NCBI GenBank assembly: GCA_949752735.1
Contig: OX457044.1
Coordinates: 20,557,521 to 20,621,520, forward strand
Length of the DNA: 64,000 bases
Direction: 5' to 3'
From: Lumbricus terrestris
Lineage: Eukaryota; Annelida; Clitellata; Crassiclitellata; Lumbricidae
Below the pieces are notes generated by a model, which was not told where the DNA came from, did not search any database, and saw only the letters and a program-made list of their open reading frames with translations. The position numbers and the translations under genes were made by a program. Of this stretch, positions 49,661 through 62,589 are shown one piece after another (position 1 is the first letter of the stretch; each line of letters begins with the position of its first letter).

Positions 49661-51240
49661 ACATCGTAGTAAATCTGCAGTTACAACGAGGAACAGTATA
49701 TAGCGTCACAGCAATACTGCAGGCCTACAAAATAAAAATAATAGAATTTAACAAAACTGATAAAGCTGTTAGCATTGATTCAAGGTTCCAAATTTTTATG
49801 CAGTAGCCTATATCGGTCTGAAGAATTTGATGCATATTTGCTGCAAATTTGGATATCGACGAAGATATAGTCCCGTAATTTTACCATTAGGCCTAGCTGG
49901 AATAATAATTTCTTGTTGGTCTTCTACATCGGACATTCACAGAAGCACAAAAATAATGATGAGCCTCATGAAATGTCTACAGGCATTTTGCCAGCACATG
50001 GCTAACCTATTACTGATATAAAACAGCAAACAACAGAAGAATCAATGCGCATCATAATCAATACAGTATAATTATATATATCGCGTAGGTTAGATACATG
50101 TATTAGGCCTATATATATATTATAGATTAGATATAATGCATGAAATAGTTAAGACTCTAAGCAAGTAGGTATATATAGTTCGTGTTAATGTGAAATTTAC
50201 TTTGACGCAGTCACTGCACGCAATTAATTTTTATTAATATAATTTGTAAAAGGCAATTTGAGTCATTTCACAAAATCGTCGGCACTGTTGCAGGTGAAAT
50301 TGGATGCATGTATACGGCGCTTGGGTGCTAAGCGCTGACTCTGCAGCCAACTGCGACGGCGCGGTTGATCGATGCGGTGCATCAGTACAGTATATCCTAA
50401 CTGTTGTCTGCTGCTGCATTGAACCAGCCACATGCAGTCTATCGCATTTAGTCAGCTGCGTGGACACGCGTTCGACCGTAGGGTGTGAATGTAGCGGATT
50501 CGACGCCCAAGCAGTCTGAAGTAGACAACGACGAGTTGTGTGTCTTCCTTCACAGTTGTGCAAGATAATTTTTGTGCGATTACATTACGCGGCAACCTCT
50601 TAACGTTGCGATTGTGAAGCGGACAGTATAAGATGATTAGCGCAATATAATCATTCCAATATTATGCTTTTGTAACCTAACGGAATAGAGTTGAGATGCG
50701 ACGATGATTTAGGTTAAGATTCTGTGGCGTAACCAGCTACGAGTCCTTTACACCTGGATTTTACATTAAAACACTGTCTACAGTGTCTCGCAACGGTGTA
50801 TAGGTCCAGTAATTATTGTGGTCTGTACAGCCTAAAGAACTCAGTCTGATAAACGCGGAATTTCTGTACTTTAGCCGACGTCCAGATATTCCTTTCAATA
50901 TAAACCTATTATATTTTAAGTTCTTGACAACGAATTGTCCAGAAAATTGCGCTATAGAAGTCGTCTCACCGGTTGTATATATCTACCTCGTGCTGCTTCG
51001 TGTTCTTTCGTGCCAATTACCACTTCCGCTTTATTCTATAACCTTCTAGCGCATCAGACTTTACGACCGTAGCCATGGAAGCCGAACTGAATGTCCCGAG
51101 TCCTGGCCGGGCAGCGTGGGCATGCGCTAACGAATCATAATCTCCATGGTAACAGCCGAAGGAAATCTGTTTACTGAAAGCTAGTCGATCTAATGGACTC
51201 AAAGGTAGGAACCCGTCCTACTTACTTACCTATTTATTTC
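49660..51240. other. No gene recognised
   Basis: A GC-rich stretch at 50280-50540 is open on both strands (109 and 71 codons), but neither frame resembles a family and no splice pattern was found. The rest is AT-rich with several TAGGCCTA palindromes. Confidence 0.45.
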
Positions 51241-51349
51241 ATCGCCATTATAAGCGTCTATGCCAGTCATAAAAACATCCCTATAACATCCCTAGAACAA
51301 TAATGATGTTTTTCATGCTCTGCGATTGTGCCAAGTCACTATAGACAGT

Positions 51350-51665
51350 GCTGTAGGTCTATTTTGAAATGCTATCCAATGCTATAGGTCATGCCATATG
51401 TTGCAGCATGTCATGTAATGTTGCTATGGTGCATGACATTAGTCAATGTCATTACCATACGTTGCATATGTCATGTTACGTTATACTATGTCACGATAGG
51501 CTGTGCTATGACGTTACATGACGTATGTCATCATATTAGGTAGATTCGTCGTTGAATATGTTATGTTAGGTTATGTTGTGGTATGCGTTGTGTCATGTTA
51601 CGTTATCTTATGTTACTTTGTTATATCACGTTATGTTTTGTTACGTCATGTTACGTAAGTTTTTA
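51350..51665. repeat. Degenerate ATGTTACGTT-type repeat
   Basis: Many overlapping TATGTTA, CATGTTACGTT and ATGACGT words in an old decayed tandem array. Confidence 0.65.
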
Positions 51666-52169
51666 CTTGCATCATATGAAAAGAGACGTTCTTGAAGACC
51701 TACTTGAGCAACTTTATTTCCTTAGCGCTACTAAAGCGCTGCAATAACGTATACATATAGATGGGAGGTTGCGTGACAACGAGGCATTGCTTTTCAACGC
51801 ATATAGACAGTGTGCTCAAAACAAGTGTGGCCAGTAGCCGCCAGTATAATTATAGCAACCGGTAATGCATGCATGTATCCTACCGCCACACACTTGTGCC
51901 ATCCAAAAATATAACATTTTCGTCATCAGGTGCGGCTTGTGGGTATAGCGAAATTGCGATTTTAATTAATCTACTTGAAAGAGGTTCGGCAGCTGTACGA
52001 TATATGATGATTATAATCATTATAATTAATGATTAGTAGCTTCTGTTCCGCCTGGTTTTAACGCACATTGCGTTGACGTAATTATAGCACACAATTGAGA
52101 GCCAACATAGTAATCTGGTTAATACCCAGACGATTAATCTGTAGTATAATATGCCAGAGAAGTCATTCG

Positions 52170-52520
52170 ATTTCGATAATAATGATAATAATAATAATAA
52201 TATTAATAATAATAACAATAATATTAATAACATGAATAATAATAACAACAATAATAATAACAATAATAATGGACCTAATAATAATAATAATTATTATTAT
52301 TATTAGGTCCATTATTATTGTTATTATTATTATAATAATAATAACAACAACAATAATAATAATTATAACAATAATAATAACAATGATAACAATAACATTA
52401 ATAATAATAATAACAACAATAATAATAATAACAATAATAATGGGCCTAATAATAATAATAACAACAATAATAATAATTATAACAATAATAATAACAATGA
52501 TAACAATAACAACAACAACA
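52170..52520. repeat. AAT microsatellite with internal palindrome
   Basis: ATA/ACA triplets on one strand switch to TTA triplets at 52291 and back near 52332, making an 80-base perfect palindrome (52251-52330). Confidence 0.97.
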
Positions 52521-52709
52521 ACAGCAAATGACAATTTGTATGCATGGGTCCGCGTAGCACAACCATGCCGTTACAAAAGCGCCTCACGTATACAAAGTGG
52601 GTTAGGCTTAGCAAAATAAACAAGATTATAGTTTGGTCCTCAGGGCTCATACACTATAAAAATATTATATAAAGATGCCCTTAGTTGTATTGTCGGTCTT
52701 GCGCATGCA

Positions 52710-53020
52710 TGGGTACCCTCGGATAGTGCAGGAGGTGGAACAAAAACAGTGTTCACAGCTAAATTTTTTGACAAGAGTTGAATAATGCAAAGCAGAACAT
52801 TGAGAGCATTGGTAGTTTTCGTAGAGGCTTCAAAAATTAATGTAAATTAATGTAAATTGATGTAAATTTCTCAGTTTAACTTAGTGCATCATTAGGATAT
52901 TGAATGTTTTAGTGCAAGAAAAATTGTTAAAAACCAAAAAGTGACTATTGAGAAAATTTTGTTTCCTATTTTATAGGGAGGGGCAAGTGCCTATCTTGTC
53001 CCTAGGTGCGTGACCCCATG
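52710..53020. mobile_element. GGGCAAGTGCC repeat family, copy
   Basis: AATAATGCAAAGCAGAACAT, TGTAAATTTCTCAGTTTAAC and AGGGGCAAGTGCC with TCTTGTCCCTAGGTGCG match the 26945 copy in order. Confidence 0.55.
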
Positions 53021-53029
53021 TGTGCCGGT

Positions 53030-54380
53030 TCCAGGCTGAACTGCATGATAGGCTATGATTATGATTTGTAGGACACGTGACCTCATGCTTTAGCGCCATT
53101 ATCATACTAAATAACTTTGCATTCGGCCTAGATCGTTTCGCTACGAAGCGGGAGAGTGATGAATGGGGAAAGGGAAGGGAAGGGAAAGGGAGGAGGTATT
53201 GGAAGGGAATAAAGGATTGGGATCGTCAAATTAGAATGGAAGAGGATCACGGGAAGGTCAACGCTGGTTCGGTTTCGCATCTTCCGATCGTAGAAATCGT
53301 CTCCTATGCATTGCCGTCGTTGTCGTCAGCCTCCTCCCTACTTATTCATTCATTCGTTCGTTATTCGTCCATGTAGAGCGGATCCAAGTGGCAAAGGGGG
53401 CTATTGACCCTAATCTGATTTGGGGCAAACCACTCAGTTTTATCTCCTCATCTGGTGGCGGTCATGTAGTGAAGATGAACAAGCACGCTGCTGTAGCCAT
53501 ATAGCGAAAGGAAAAACTGAACAGGAAACCTATACGGTAGAGAAAGTTGGAGGAACGCAGTATGTGAATTGTGGAAAAATAACAGAGGGTCAGCATGTGA
53601 ACCACATGGAGTGGGGGGGTAAAAAGAAGAGTTTACTACGGGGCCATAAGAAATACTGGGGGTTGAACCCCTCAGACCCCGCCATATCTGACCCTGGAGA
53701 AACTATATAGTCGAAGTGAGAAACTGGAGTCTAAGAGAGAAGATATATTATAAGGAAGCCATGGCGCGAGGGTTAGGCCTAGGGTAATTTCCAGAAAACC
53801 AAGAATGACGACCGAGGCAATCAAAACCTTTCCACCCTCGGTGATGTTGGTAAAATTTCCAATTTAACGACCCTATAGATGCGCAGGTTTGTCTTTTCTG
53901 ACTCGGTTAGCTTCTGTTTATACAGCACTGTAGCCAGTGTAGCCTATATATCAAAGCAGAGACAAGTGCCGTTCTACACGAAAGTGCTGTTATAACTGAG
54001 TTCATGCAGCTGTAGACCTAAAAGCACTTTTGTGCAGTTAAAAATAGTCAAATAATTATGTCTAATGTCATCGAATTATGAATAATTTATCATGGAGGAT
54101 GGAAATTGAGAAAAGCGAGCTCTGCAGTTATATAAAAATTCCTTAATGGAAGCACTGGCAGAGACACGATAAGGAACGCCCTCCTCATTTCCCCAGTCTT
54201 TTGACTGGCGATGCTATAGAGTGTACGAGCAGTGTGATAATAATTATGTTCGTTGTTATCTGATCATCTATTCTATACGACGGATGTCGAAAGGGTTGTA
54301 AATATTATTTTTCGTCTCCGTTCTTAGTCTATGTGCTTGCGTCCCACCACCTCCACGCCCTGCAGTCCTCGTGTATAAGC
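53030..54380. other. No gene recognised; decayed MITE at the end
   Basis: Frames at 53077-53376 and 53420-53710 are unrecognised. 53985-54155 is a worn CAGGGC-family MITE (AAGTGCTGTTATAACTG, AAAAGCACTTTTGTGCAG). A GACAC...GCCCTCCTCATTTCC remnant at 54160-54200 resembles the GGGACTGGCACTGGCA family. Confidence 0.45.
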
Positions 54381-54728
54381 TGTAGATCATTGCCATCTAG
54401 ATATTGACAGGCCGTAATGCTGACTAAATTTAGGCTGATGACGTCACACTGCGGGTCCGTCCGATTCAAACGGAAAGTTTGTCAACACGTAAAGCGATCT
54501 TCTTTTTTTCAACTTTCTTGCCTAAAACTTCGAATGTCGTTGAGATTTACTTTTACCTAGTGAGATTTTTAATGATGTCACGCATTCTTGCTACTTGCTA
54601 GACCTTATAAATATATATAATTGAATTTTTGAACCTTTGGATTCTATCATCGTCGTCGTTCGCGTCTTTCGGTTGGACTAAAATCCGTTGGTTGTTTTCA
54701 ATCGATATACCTTTACTGAATTTCGAGA

Positions 54729-55750
54729 ATGCCTCGACATTGTTGTGTAACAGGATGTATTTCTAATTACAGACTCAGGAACGAGAAATCGGATTACTCT
54801 TCAATTTTGAGCATACTCAGTGAGTGTAAAGGAAAACGATTTTGAAAGTGTTGTTCAGTGGCTATAGAAAATTAAGTGGGAGGCAAGAAACACTGGCAAT
54901 AGGAACGGGAGGTTGACAAGAGAAACTGCATCTGCTCTGCAACATACTTTGACGTCTATAAGCTTAGTTCTCTTAGTCACACATCTCCTGGAAAGTCTTG
55001 ACTAAGTATGTTTTAACAGGCAAATTTCAAATTGATTACTTGGAATACAGATTTTCCCAGTATAGAAGATTGGCTGGCTCTAATTTTCATATTTCTGTGC
55101 ATGAAATCATGGAATGTCAGAAAAGCTAAAGCTTAGCAGTATAGTGCACATAAATTCTGCATCAAAGGGCAGGATGTCAATTATGAAATTTGCTAATGAC
55201 TGTTTCTTAGAGAAAAAGTCAGATGATATGATAGAATATTAGAATGTGATATCAGTACCTTTGAAGGAGTGTTGGGTGGGTGCAGTCTAATAAGTATCTC
55301 AGATTCCGAAATGCATGTTGTTTTACTTGCTGGGTATATTGGTAAAAAATTAAGAGGTCTGTTGCATGTGAAATTTGTGTTGCTACACTGGTGTAAGCAG
55401 ATGCGATGGTATGCAACGCTGTAGGCACATCCTTTTCTTATTTGGAAACACTGGACAGAGGAGGTCTGACTTGGCCAATGCAAGAATTGGTTGATGCTGT
55501 TGTAAAAGTATTCTGCATATTCCAGTGTTTGGTATCAAACGCTTATGAGCAACAATTTCTTAGTGCATCAAATCAGAGGAAGATTCTTATTTCTGTATCT
55601 ATGAAAAGTTTTTTACAGCATCCTTTTACGCACACTGTTTGTGATCGTGGTCATAAATTTTCAGACACTGTTTGTGTCATTGATATCAAAATGGCCAATA
55701 TCTTGCTTAACAACTACTGCAAGAAATTGAATGATGGTAGTAATATCTGA
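54729..55750 (+). pseudogene. Broken THAP-domain transposase
   Basis: N-terminal THAP start (C-x-x-x-x-C, MPRHCCVTGC) is followed within about 90 bases by loss of the frame, and the RNase-H-like core is not recognisable. From 55019 the conserved C-terminal part of P-element/THAP9-type transposases appears in shifted frames, with internal stops. The longest open piece, 55406-55750, ends KLNDGSNI. Domesticated THAP9-like genes exist, but the breaks here argue for a dead copy. Confidence 0.75.
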
Positions 55751-56214
55751 AAAGGCGGAAAGAGTAAAAGTAAGCGTAAATTGTCAACACTGAAGACTTA
55801 ATTCATTCAACAGCTGTGAATTTGTGATTCTTGAACTTATTGATCATATCCTGATGCTAAGATAAAATTCCATCTGTTAAAATTACAACAATACTGAGGA
55901 AAGAAGTGAAATCATATATTTTTGAATTTAATTTATCTTTTCATTCACCACTTAGTGCATTGGATGTTTATTGTGATTTCTTACAAACTGTTTTGTTTAT
56001 CTAGAAAATTAATTAAATTCTTCTCTGAAAGAATTATTTGATGCTAGCAAGTGTTTTTGGCATGGTTTGTGCTGACTAGTATATTTCGTTAAAGTGTCAG
56101 TGCTGTTGTTATTGTGTTATTACTATTGCGGCTGCCAATGTTGAAAATGTTGCCAATATAATTATTATTATTTTTACTTTTTATTATTGTTATTAGTATT
56201 ATTGTTTTTATTTA

Positions 56215-56610
<396 letters not shown>

Positions 56611-56799
56611 CCTCAGCGCTGTTGCTGCTGCTACTACTACTGCAACCACCATCACCACCACTGCTACTGATTATTTATTAAAGTTTATCAATACAATTGC
56701 TGCGGGTTTTTTAATTATTGCCATTACTGTAGCGTAATATTATGATGTTCTTACTATAACTTTCTGTTGACTACCTTTTGGAAAACCCCTCTAACTTGA

Positions 56800-56885
56800 C
56801 GCAGCGTTCATGCATGAGCATTAGAACGCTGGCGCAGTCAACTTACTTCGAGTGGCCTTTTAGAAATTTGGAATTTGCCATTAAG
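56800..56885 (+). mobile_element. SINE tail fragment inside the THAP transposon
   Basis: GCGTTCATGCATGAGCATTA, GAACGCTGGCGCAG and GTGGCCTTTTAGAAATTTGG, diverged from the 44110 copy. Confidence 0.45.
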
Positions 56886-57037
56886 TATCTATAATTTTGT
56901 GTTCATTAACGCACTATTCAATGAAGCCGACGGACCCAGGCTGTGACGTCACAGAATCAGCATTACGGCCTGTCAGTATATAGAAGGCAATGTGTAGATT
57001 CAAAGGAGTCCTTTCTCTGGAAACATTTTCCGAGTAG

Positions 57038-57038
57038 G

Positions 57039-57086
<48 letters not shown>
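57038..57086. repeat. AT microsatellite
   Basis: About 24 TA units directly before the SINE at 57086. Confidence 0.97.
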
Positions 57087-57088
<2 letters not shown>

Positions 57089-57310
57089 GTGCGCGGTGGT
57101 GTAGTGGTGGCGTCGTTGCCTTGAAGCCGGAAGGTTCGAGGTTCGAATCCACCTCGCCGCGTAGGGACCTTGGGCAAGTCCTTCACTCGCAATTGCTCAG
57201 CGCTTCGGCGTGAAACTCCGATGCAGTGTCGGCGCTGTAGTCGGGAGCGCCTCTGAGTAGCGGTTGAGTGCTGGAAGAGGCGCTATAACAAGTGCGCATA
57301 CAAACAAATA
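57086..57310 (+). mobile_element. tRNA-derived SINE, family 1, best copy
   Basis: GCGCGGTGGTGTAGTGGTGG with A box, B box GGTTCGAATCC, GAAACTCCGATGCAGTGTCG, GGGAGCGCCTCTGAGTAG and GAGGCGCTATAACAAGTGC. The clearest of three copies. Confidence 0.9.
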
Positions 57311-57654
57311 TACGTATATACATACACGTCGTATATACATATATAGATATATATATATAAACTAGGATTGCACTGAACATTCGTTTCCTATTTGCTTCAG
57401 CCAAATAACTTCGGTATTCAGTTGAATAGTAAGGGTCGGACCGAATTCGTATAGTGCTCACATGACATCTGTTTCCGCATATGCGGCGTTTTGTGGCGAG
57501 TAACTGTCTCGAAGTAACTCTTCCATCAACATAATATTATATACTGTTGTTGCTACCATACCTAGGCTTGCTTATTGCATGGACCGCGGAATCGCCGTGT
57601 CAGAAGTCTCAGTGACTGAATGTTGTCATCGGGATACGTATTTTGTACACTATT

Positions 57655-57770
57655 CGTATTAGGCCGAATAGTTGGTAAAATTATGTATTCGGCCGAATAG
57701 TGACATCACCTATTCGGCCGAATAGTGACAATCACCTATTCGACCGAAAAGTGACAATCACTTATTCGGA
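57655..57770. repeat. Short repeats of CCTATTCGGCCGAATAGTGA
   Basis: Four spaced copies of the palindrome ATTCGGCCGAAT with AGTGACA spacers. Confidence 0.8.
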
Positions 57771-58024
57771 ACATGTAGCCCTAGTATAAACCGTATATAT
57801 TCGTAATATAGAAACCGTTCATGGTATTCTTGACAAGACCATAGAACTACTGCTGTAGGCTACGGCGAAAATAGTCTACACAAATCGACCTGTAGGCCTA
57901 GGATCTATATATGTAGGCCTATTAGAGGCTTGTCCCTTGGTAACATTATATATATATTATATTTATATGATTATAATTGTATGCATATATATTATATACA
58001 TAGCCTTATATATTGTAAATAATG

Positions 58025-58025
<1 letters not shown>

Positions 58026-58068
<43 letters not shown>
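58026..58068. repeat. AT microsatellite
   Basis: About 20 TA units. Confidence 0.97.
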
Positions 58069-58070
<2 letters not shown>

Positions 58071-58227
58071 TCTAAATTAGTCATTTAGTTTTTCTCTTAT
58101 TTTTCTTATAGCCTAATTACATAGTAGTTGAGTTGTTGTTGGCCTATAGCCTACATCTGATGAAATAAAGTTCCATGCAACTGTAAGTTGAACAACCGCT
58201 ATCTTTGCTAACTAAACCATCCATACA

Positions 58228-58552
58228 CAAGGGCGGGTACAGAAAGTTTCCAGGGGGCGCAAAATTTTTGTTCTTGGGACAGGAGAAATTTTCGTCTTGG
58301 TCGCCGAAAAATCTGATTACTTTTTTAGTCGTTCGTCCAATTTCCAAAAAAATACTGTTTTAGCCGCCAAAATAGTTGATGACTTTTTATAGTCATCAGT
58401 CATCCTGGTCGGAGTAATGGCCTCTCTGGTATCATGCCTTTCTCTCCCGCTGCACTGATTTAATGGCTTGTTGAAGCCAAATGGGGACCCACGTCCCATG
58501 CACTTTTTAAATGGATGGCCATGGCCGGATTGGCCCCCTGGATCCACCCCTG
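58228..58552. mobile_element. hAT-type MITE, GGATCCACCCCTG family
   Basis: Left end CAAGGGCGGGTACAGAAA, right end CCCTGGATCCACCCCTG, flanked by perfect TCCATACA duplications. Interior carries AGTTGATGACTTTTTATAG and GGCCAATCCGGCC-type sequence, related to the 42831 element. Confidence 0.88.
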
Positions 58553-59654
58553 TCCATACAATAATATTATGTTTGTCTTCATGTTTACGATCACCCATCA
58601 AATGTAGCCTAACGCATCCGTTGGAGTGATTCTTGCTACCTAAAATAGTTAGTCTCGTTACTATACTATTGAATGACATAACATGTTTATTTACCATTGT
58701 AGGCTTCTTGAAGAAGCGCTTAATAAATGTTCGGATCTGACGAATTGTCCAATACAAATTGTTGATGCACATAGGCCTACTGCGGGCCAGTGCGAGAATA
58801 ATAGAACAATCTAATGCCTTATATAATTGAAATCGCCTTAAGACAAACACTTATTGATGTAATTAGCCTATATGTATTCCCTACTATCGTTTCCAAACCA
58901 CTTTATTTTTTTTATCGTGCATATAGCATAGCTCGACGCGTATTAATTCCATTGTGCCGGAGATATTCCTCCGCTTAAGAACCAAACGCGAACCGTAAAT
59001 TGCGGGTGAAAAAAACTCCGGCGTATCACTCCGCCTGCGTTCCTGAGCGGGCTTAGACGAGTCGAGTCGAACCAGTCACTTGATTCGCTGGGGAAAAGGA
59101 CCAACAGCGCGATAAGGCCGTGCAGGAAGTCCCTGTAATCCCTTCAGTTCCCGACCGATCTGCCCGTCTTAATGGTCCGCCATCTTAGTATTCAGAACCG
59201 TGCTCTTCCGCGTCGAGAAATAGTCCCCGTTTAAATTCAAGGGTTTGTTGACTGGGAGCTGGGATAATTGCACGCGGCACGGTACGCCGTTTCTCCAAAT
59301 TGCTGGGTATACCATCGTCTCATCGACAAGCATCAAGCTATGGCGCTGACTAAATGCACTCGAAGGACTTGCCAATTCCCGAAACATCGGACAGGAATGC
59401 ACGTTTATGGGCTTAAATGGTCCAGTAATGCAAATTTGGGTTGTGGCCACCACACAAGTGTCTGACTAGCATCTGCATCGTGTGCTAAGTAAGTATGTAA
59501 GTAAGCAAATGGCCTTTATTTGCATCAGAGAAGTGCGCATGCATTACTTTGCATAATTTCATAGAACGGATGCATTGCATTTAATGGGCAGCCGTGTGGA
59601 CTTGTAACTTTTGGCATTTCGCCCTTGAAGCGGTCTTTCTATCTTTCATGTAAT

Positions 59655-59791
59655 CAGTGGCGGCGCTGGGGCTTGGGGGCTAAGCCCCACCCCCTAATAA
59701 AGGCCATCCATTTTTTCCCCATGTAAAAATGAAATATTTGCACGAAGCACCCTCTTTAGCCCCCCAAACTGAAATCCTGGCGCCGCCACTG
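59655..59791. mobile_element. hAT-type MITE, CAGTGGCGGCGC family, short
   Basis: 137 bases with ends CAGTGGCGGCGCTGGG and TGGCGCCGCCACTG, flanked by perfect CATGTAAT duplications. An internally shortened relative of the 31909 element; both keep CAAACTGAAATCCTGGCG. Confidence 0.93.
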
Positions 59792-60028
59792 CATGTAATT
59801 GTATTGCATATGCCCCCAATTTAGATGAAATTAAACCTTCACCTTCAAGAGACCTTGCTCCATGCCCCTTCCAAAATATTCTCTCCCTGCCTTGACTTGA
59901 TCGGAGAGACAAACTTATTAATTAAATGTATGTTGGAATTCCTTACACCGTCTTAGCGTTGGGTTTAAGAAATGAGAGAGTTTGAAAAGTTTCATCAATA
60001 AGCGAAACTGATATGTCGTGTGCGTAAT

Positions 60029-60044
60029 ACTGCGCATGCGCAGT
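60029..60044. promoter_or_regulatory. NRF1-like palindrome
   Basis: ACTGCGCATGCGCAGT is a perfect match to the NRF1 core. No coding exon was found next to it. Confidence 0.3.
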
Positions 60045-60767
60045 GGGTCGGGTCGATTCTGGCCGTAGGTATCTTACATTTATTGAGTCTGTCACAAAGC
60101 ACATTTTGGCTTAAGTTTACTAAGTTTAAAGAGCAAAAATTAACAAACAGGCATGCTGTGAACGTTGATTGACTGAGAAGCCAATGTAGCCTATCAGCAG
60201 TTATACCAAGGCGGATTCTATACCACTTGGGGGTCAATGAGTGCAACGTGGAACAGAACCCGCCCTTGTATAACTACTCTTGCCGTCGAAGGGTTAATTT
60301 TCCGCCCAATTTTAAGGAATACTAAGTTACCAAAATATTCTAAACTTTTTGGTCATCCGTTTTCTTCTGATGTTTCACAATTTTTTGGTTTAACAAGAAG
60401 ATATCACTTGGTTTTAATGTAACATTTCCTATGGCGACTTTCACCGAAGCTGGCTGCTCAGGGAAAGTAAGTGGTATTTCCTTTAGAGAAACAGCGCAAG
60501 ACGGGACCATTGGCTGAATTGTCGTCCAAATCTTCCATTAGATTGACGCCATATTAAAATTAGAGATAAGCTGACTTCAAGCAGCGTTTGAACATATGTC
60601 TGGAAAATTTTGATACTCAATGCATTCAGTCGCGTCCCTAGTTTTTGGACGATGATTTTCGAGTTCCGCCCAATTTTAAGGAATACTTCTTTCGGGTTTC
60701 ACACCTTGTCAGCATGAGAAAAGCATTAAATTAATTACATTAAATGTAAATTATTAAACAAAATAAA

Positions 60768-60817
60768 TTATTCGTCAATCTGTCTTCATAAATTTAGGAA
60801 AGACAGATTGACGAATA
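60768..60817. repeat. Short hairpin, 18-bp arms
   Basis: TATTCGTCAATCTGTCTT and its reverse complement AAGACAGATTGACGAATA, separated by 13 bases. Confidence 0.8.
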
Positions 60818-61499
60818 GGCCTAATTATCTTTCGACATTAAAAAAACTGCATTTGGGGATTCGAAACATGATCTATTGCATTAGAAACAAAATTTGAAGT
60901 TGAGTGACATGTATGGATGAGAATTAAATGAACGTACAAAAATTTTCACGAGTAACCAGTCCTGTAATAGAGGAGAGTCCTTGGCATGACTGCTTTTCAT
61001 CCTTTTTTTTATATCAGACTAAGATTGATGACGCATTGATTTACACAAAACTGATTCTTACCGCATCCGGTGCTGTTTACCGCCAGCCAGAAGCGAGCGG
61101 CTCTAAGCCCGCTGCGAGCCGCTAATTGATGCCGGCACTTCGTCGACTTCCGGTCGAAGAAAGAGCCACTTCCGGTCGAAGGGGAAGGCCACTCGTGCGT
61201 GTCGACTGGCTTCATATTGGTCGACGAATGGCGCCAGTCATGCGTGAAAACAGTTCCGAAAGGTTATAGCTGCGAATTCGGTCGAGCACTCCATCACCGA
61301 CCGAACTGAACCCGGTCTCGAACCGGTGGCATCATTTATATTGCGCCCGATTTTATTTAGCGCATTTTGTGCGATTTAAATAGGTCTCGATGAACGCTGG
61401 CTGCCGTTGTAAAGCTGGAAGATGTGAGGAAATGGAGCGGTGGGGAGGGAAGGGCGAGTTTTAAAGAGGGGTTAGAGCTGCTTGGAAGAAGGCAAAGGC

Positions 61500-61524
61500 A
61501 ATAGTAATAGTAGTAGTAGTAGTA

Positions 61525-61620
<96 letters not shown>

Positions 61621-61700
61621 GTAATAGTAATAGTAATGATAGTGATAGTGATTGTGATTATGTGTATGAGGATGATGATGACGACGACGATGACGATGAT
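61500..61700. repeat. AAT then GATGAC microsatellite
   Basis: About 35 AAT triplets followed by TAG, GAT and GAC variants. Poly-Asn and poly-Ile frames are artefacts. Confidence 0.97.
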
Positions 61701-61817
61701 TATGATTAAGACGCTGACAATGATAATGATAATGGTAATGATAATGACATCACAGATACCGGGCCATCCGTCGGCATGCATCCGTCTTTTAATCGACGAC
61801 AGATTTCATCGGCTATA

Positions 61818-61820
61818 CAA

Positions 61821-61915
<95 letters not shown>
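61818..61915. repeat. TA then TG microsatellite
   Basis: About ten TA then about 38 TG dinucleotides. Confidence 0.97.
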
Positions 61916-62141
61916 TGGACGCGTGTGGTGACTCGCAGTTTTCTGTGCATTACATCGCATGCTAATAGCATTTATGTTATTAACGACTTTGCACAGACAG
62001 AGCTCTTTTGAGGCACTGAAAAGGCGCTACAATAAGTGTTCGTTATATATCATGGGCACGCCTACACAGAAACACACAAGCACGATTGTAATTGTTATGA
62101 CTCGTTGGTCAGCCTCTGAACAGGTGATGGACCGTTGTAGA

Positions 62142-62578
62142 CAGGGATGCCACTCTGGATTTTGAAAAAGGTCAGATCCGGTCGAAAAAAAGGCTAGAAA
62201 AGGCTAGATTGACGATTTTCCTGTAGCCTAAAATACATGGATTTTTCCAATTTTCCGGCTTGAAATTTCTGACAACCTTTTTTAGTCGTCCGATGATTAA
62301 AATTTGCTCTCTTTTTCTTCCCGAAAAAATTTCTGATGACCTACTTTTTTTTAGTCTTTCGCTCAAAAATTTTCAATTTTTGGGTCCAAATTCACAAAAT
62401 TTTCGATTTTTTTCACGTTTTTTGTGAATTTTCACTTAAAAATAATAATTTTTTATGTAAAAAGTCGAAAAAACCGCCGTGAGAAAAAAGGCTAGATCCT
62501 GACCAAAAAAACCTAGAAACCTAAGCAAGACCGAAGAAACCTAGATCTAGGTGGATAAAGCTATGAGTGGCATCCCTG
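62142..62578. mobile_element. hAT-type MITE, CAGGGATGCCACTC ends
   Basis: 437 bases with ends CAGGGATGCCACTC and GAGTGGCATCCCTG, flanked by perfect GTTGTAGA duplications. The interior is rich in AAAAAAGGCTAGA and TTTTTTAGTCGTC. Confidence 0.95.
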
Positions 62579-62589
62579 GTTGTAGACAC

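Larger units (their letters stand above)
59800..61490. other. No gene recognised; CpG-richer patches
   Basis: A perfect NRF1-like palindrome ACTGCGCATGCGCAGT is at 60029-60044. CCGCCCAATTTTAAGGAATA appears at 60302 and 60668. 61060-61330 is GC-rich with CTTCCGGTCGAAG twice. Frames here are unrecognised. Confidence 0.45.

Noticed and set aside
50234..50563. 109-codon minus-strand frame
   Set aside because: No family features, open on both strands because of composition, and no splice support.
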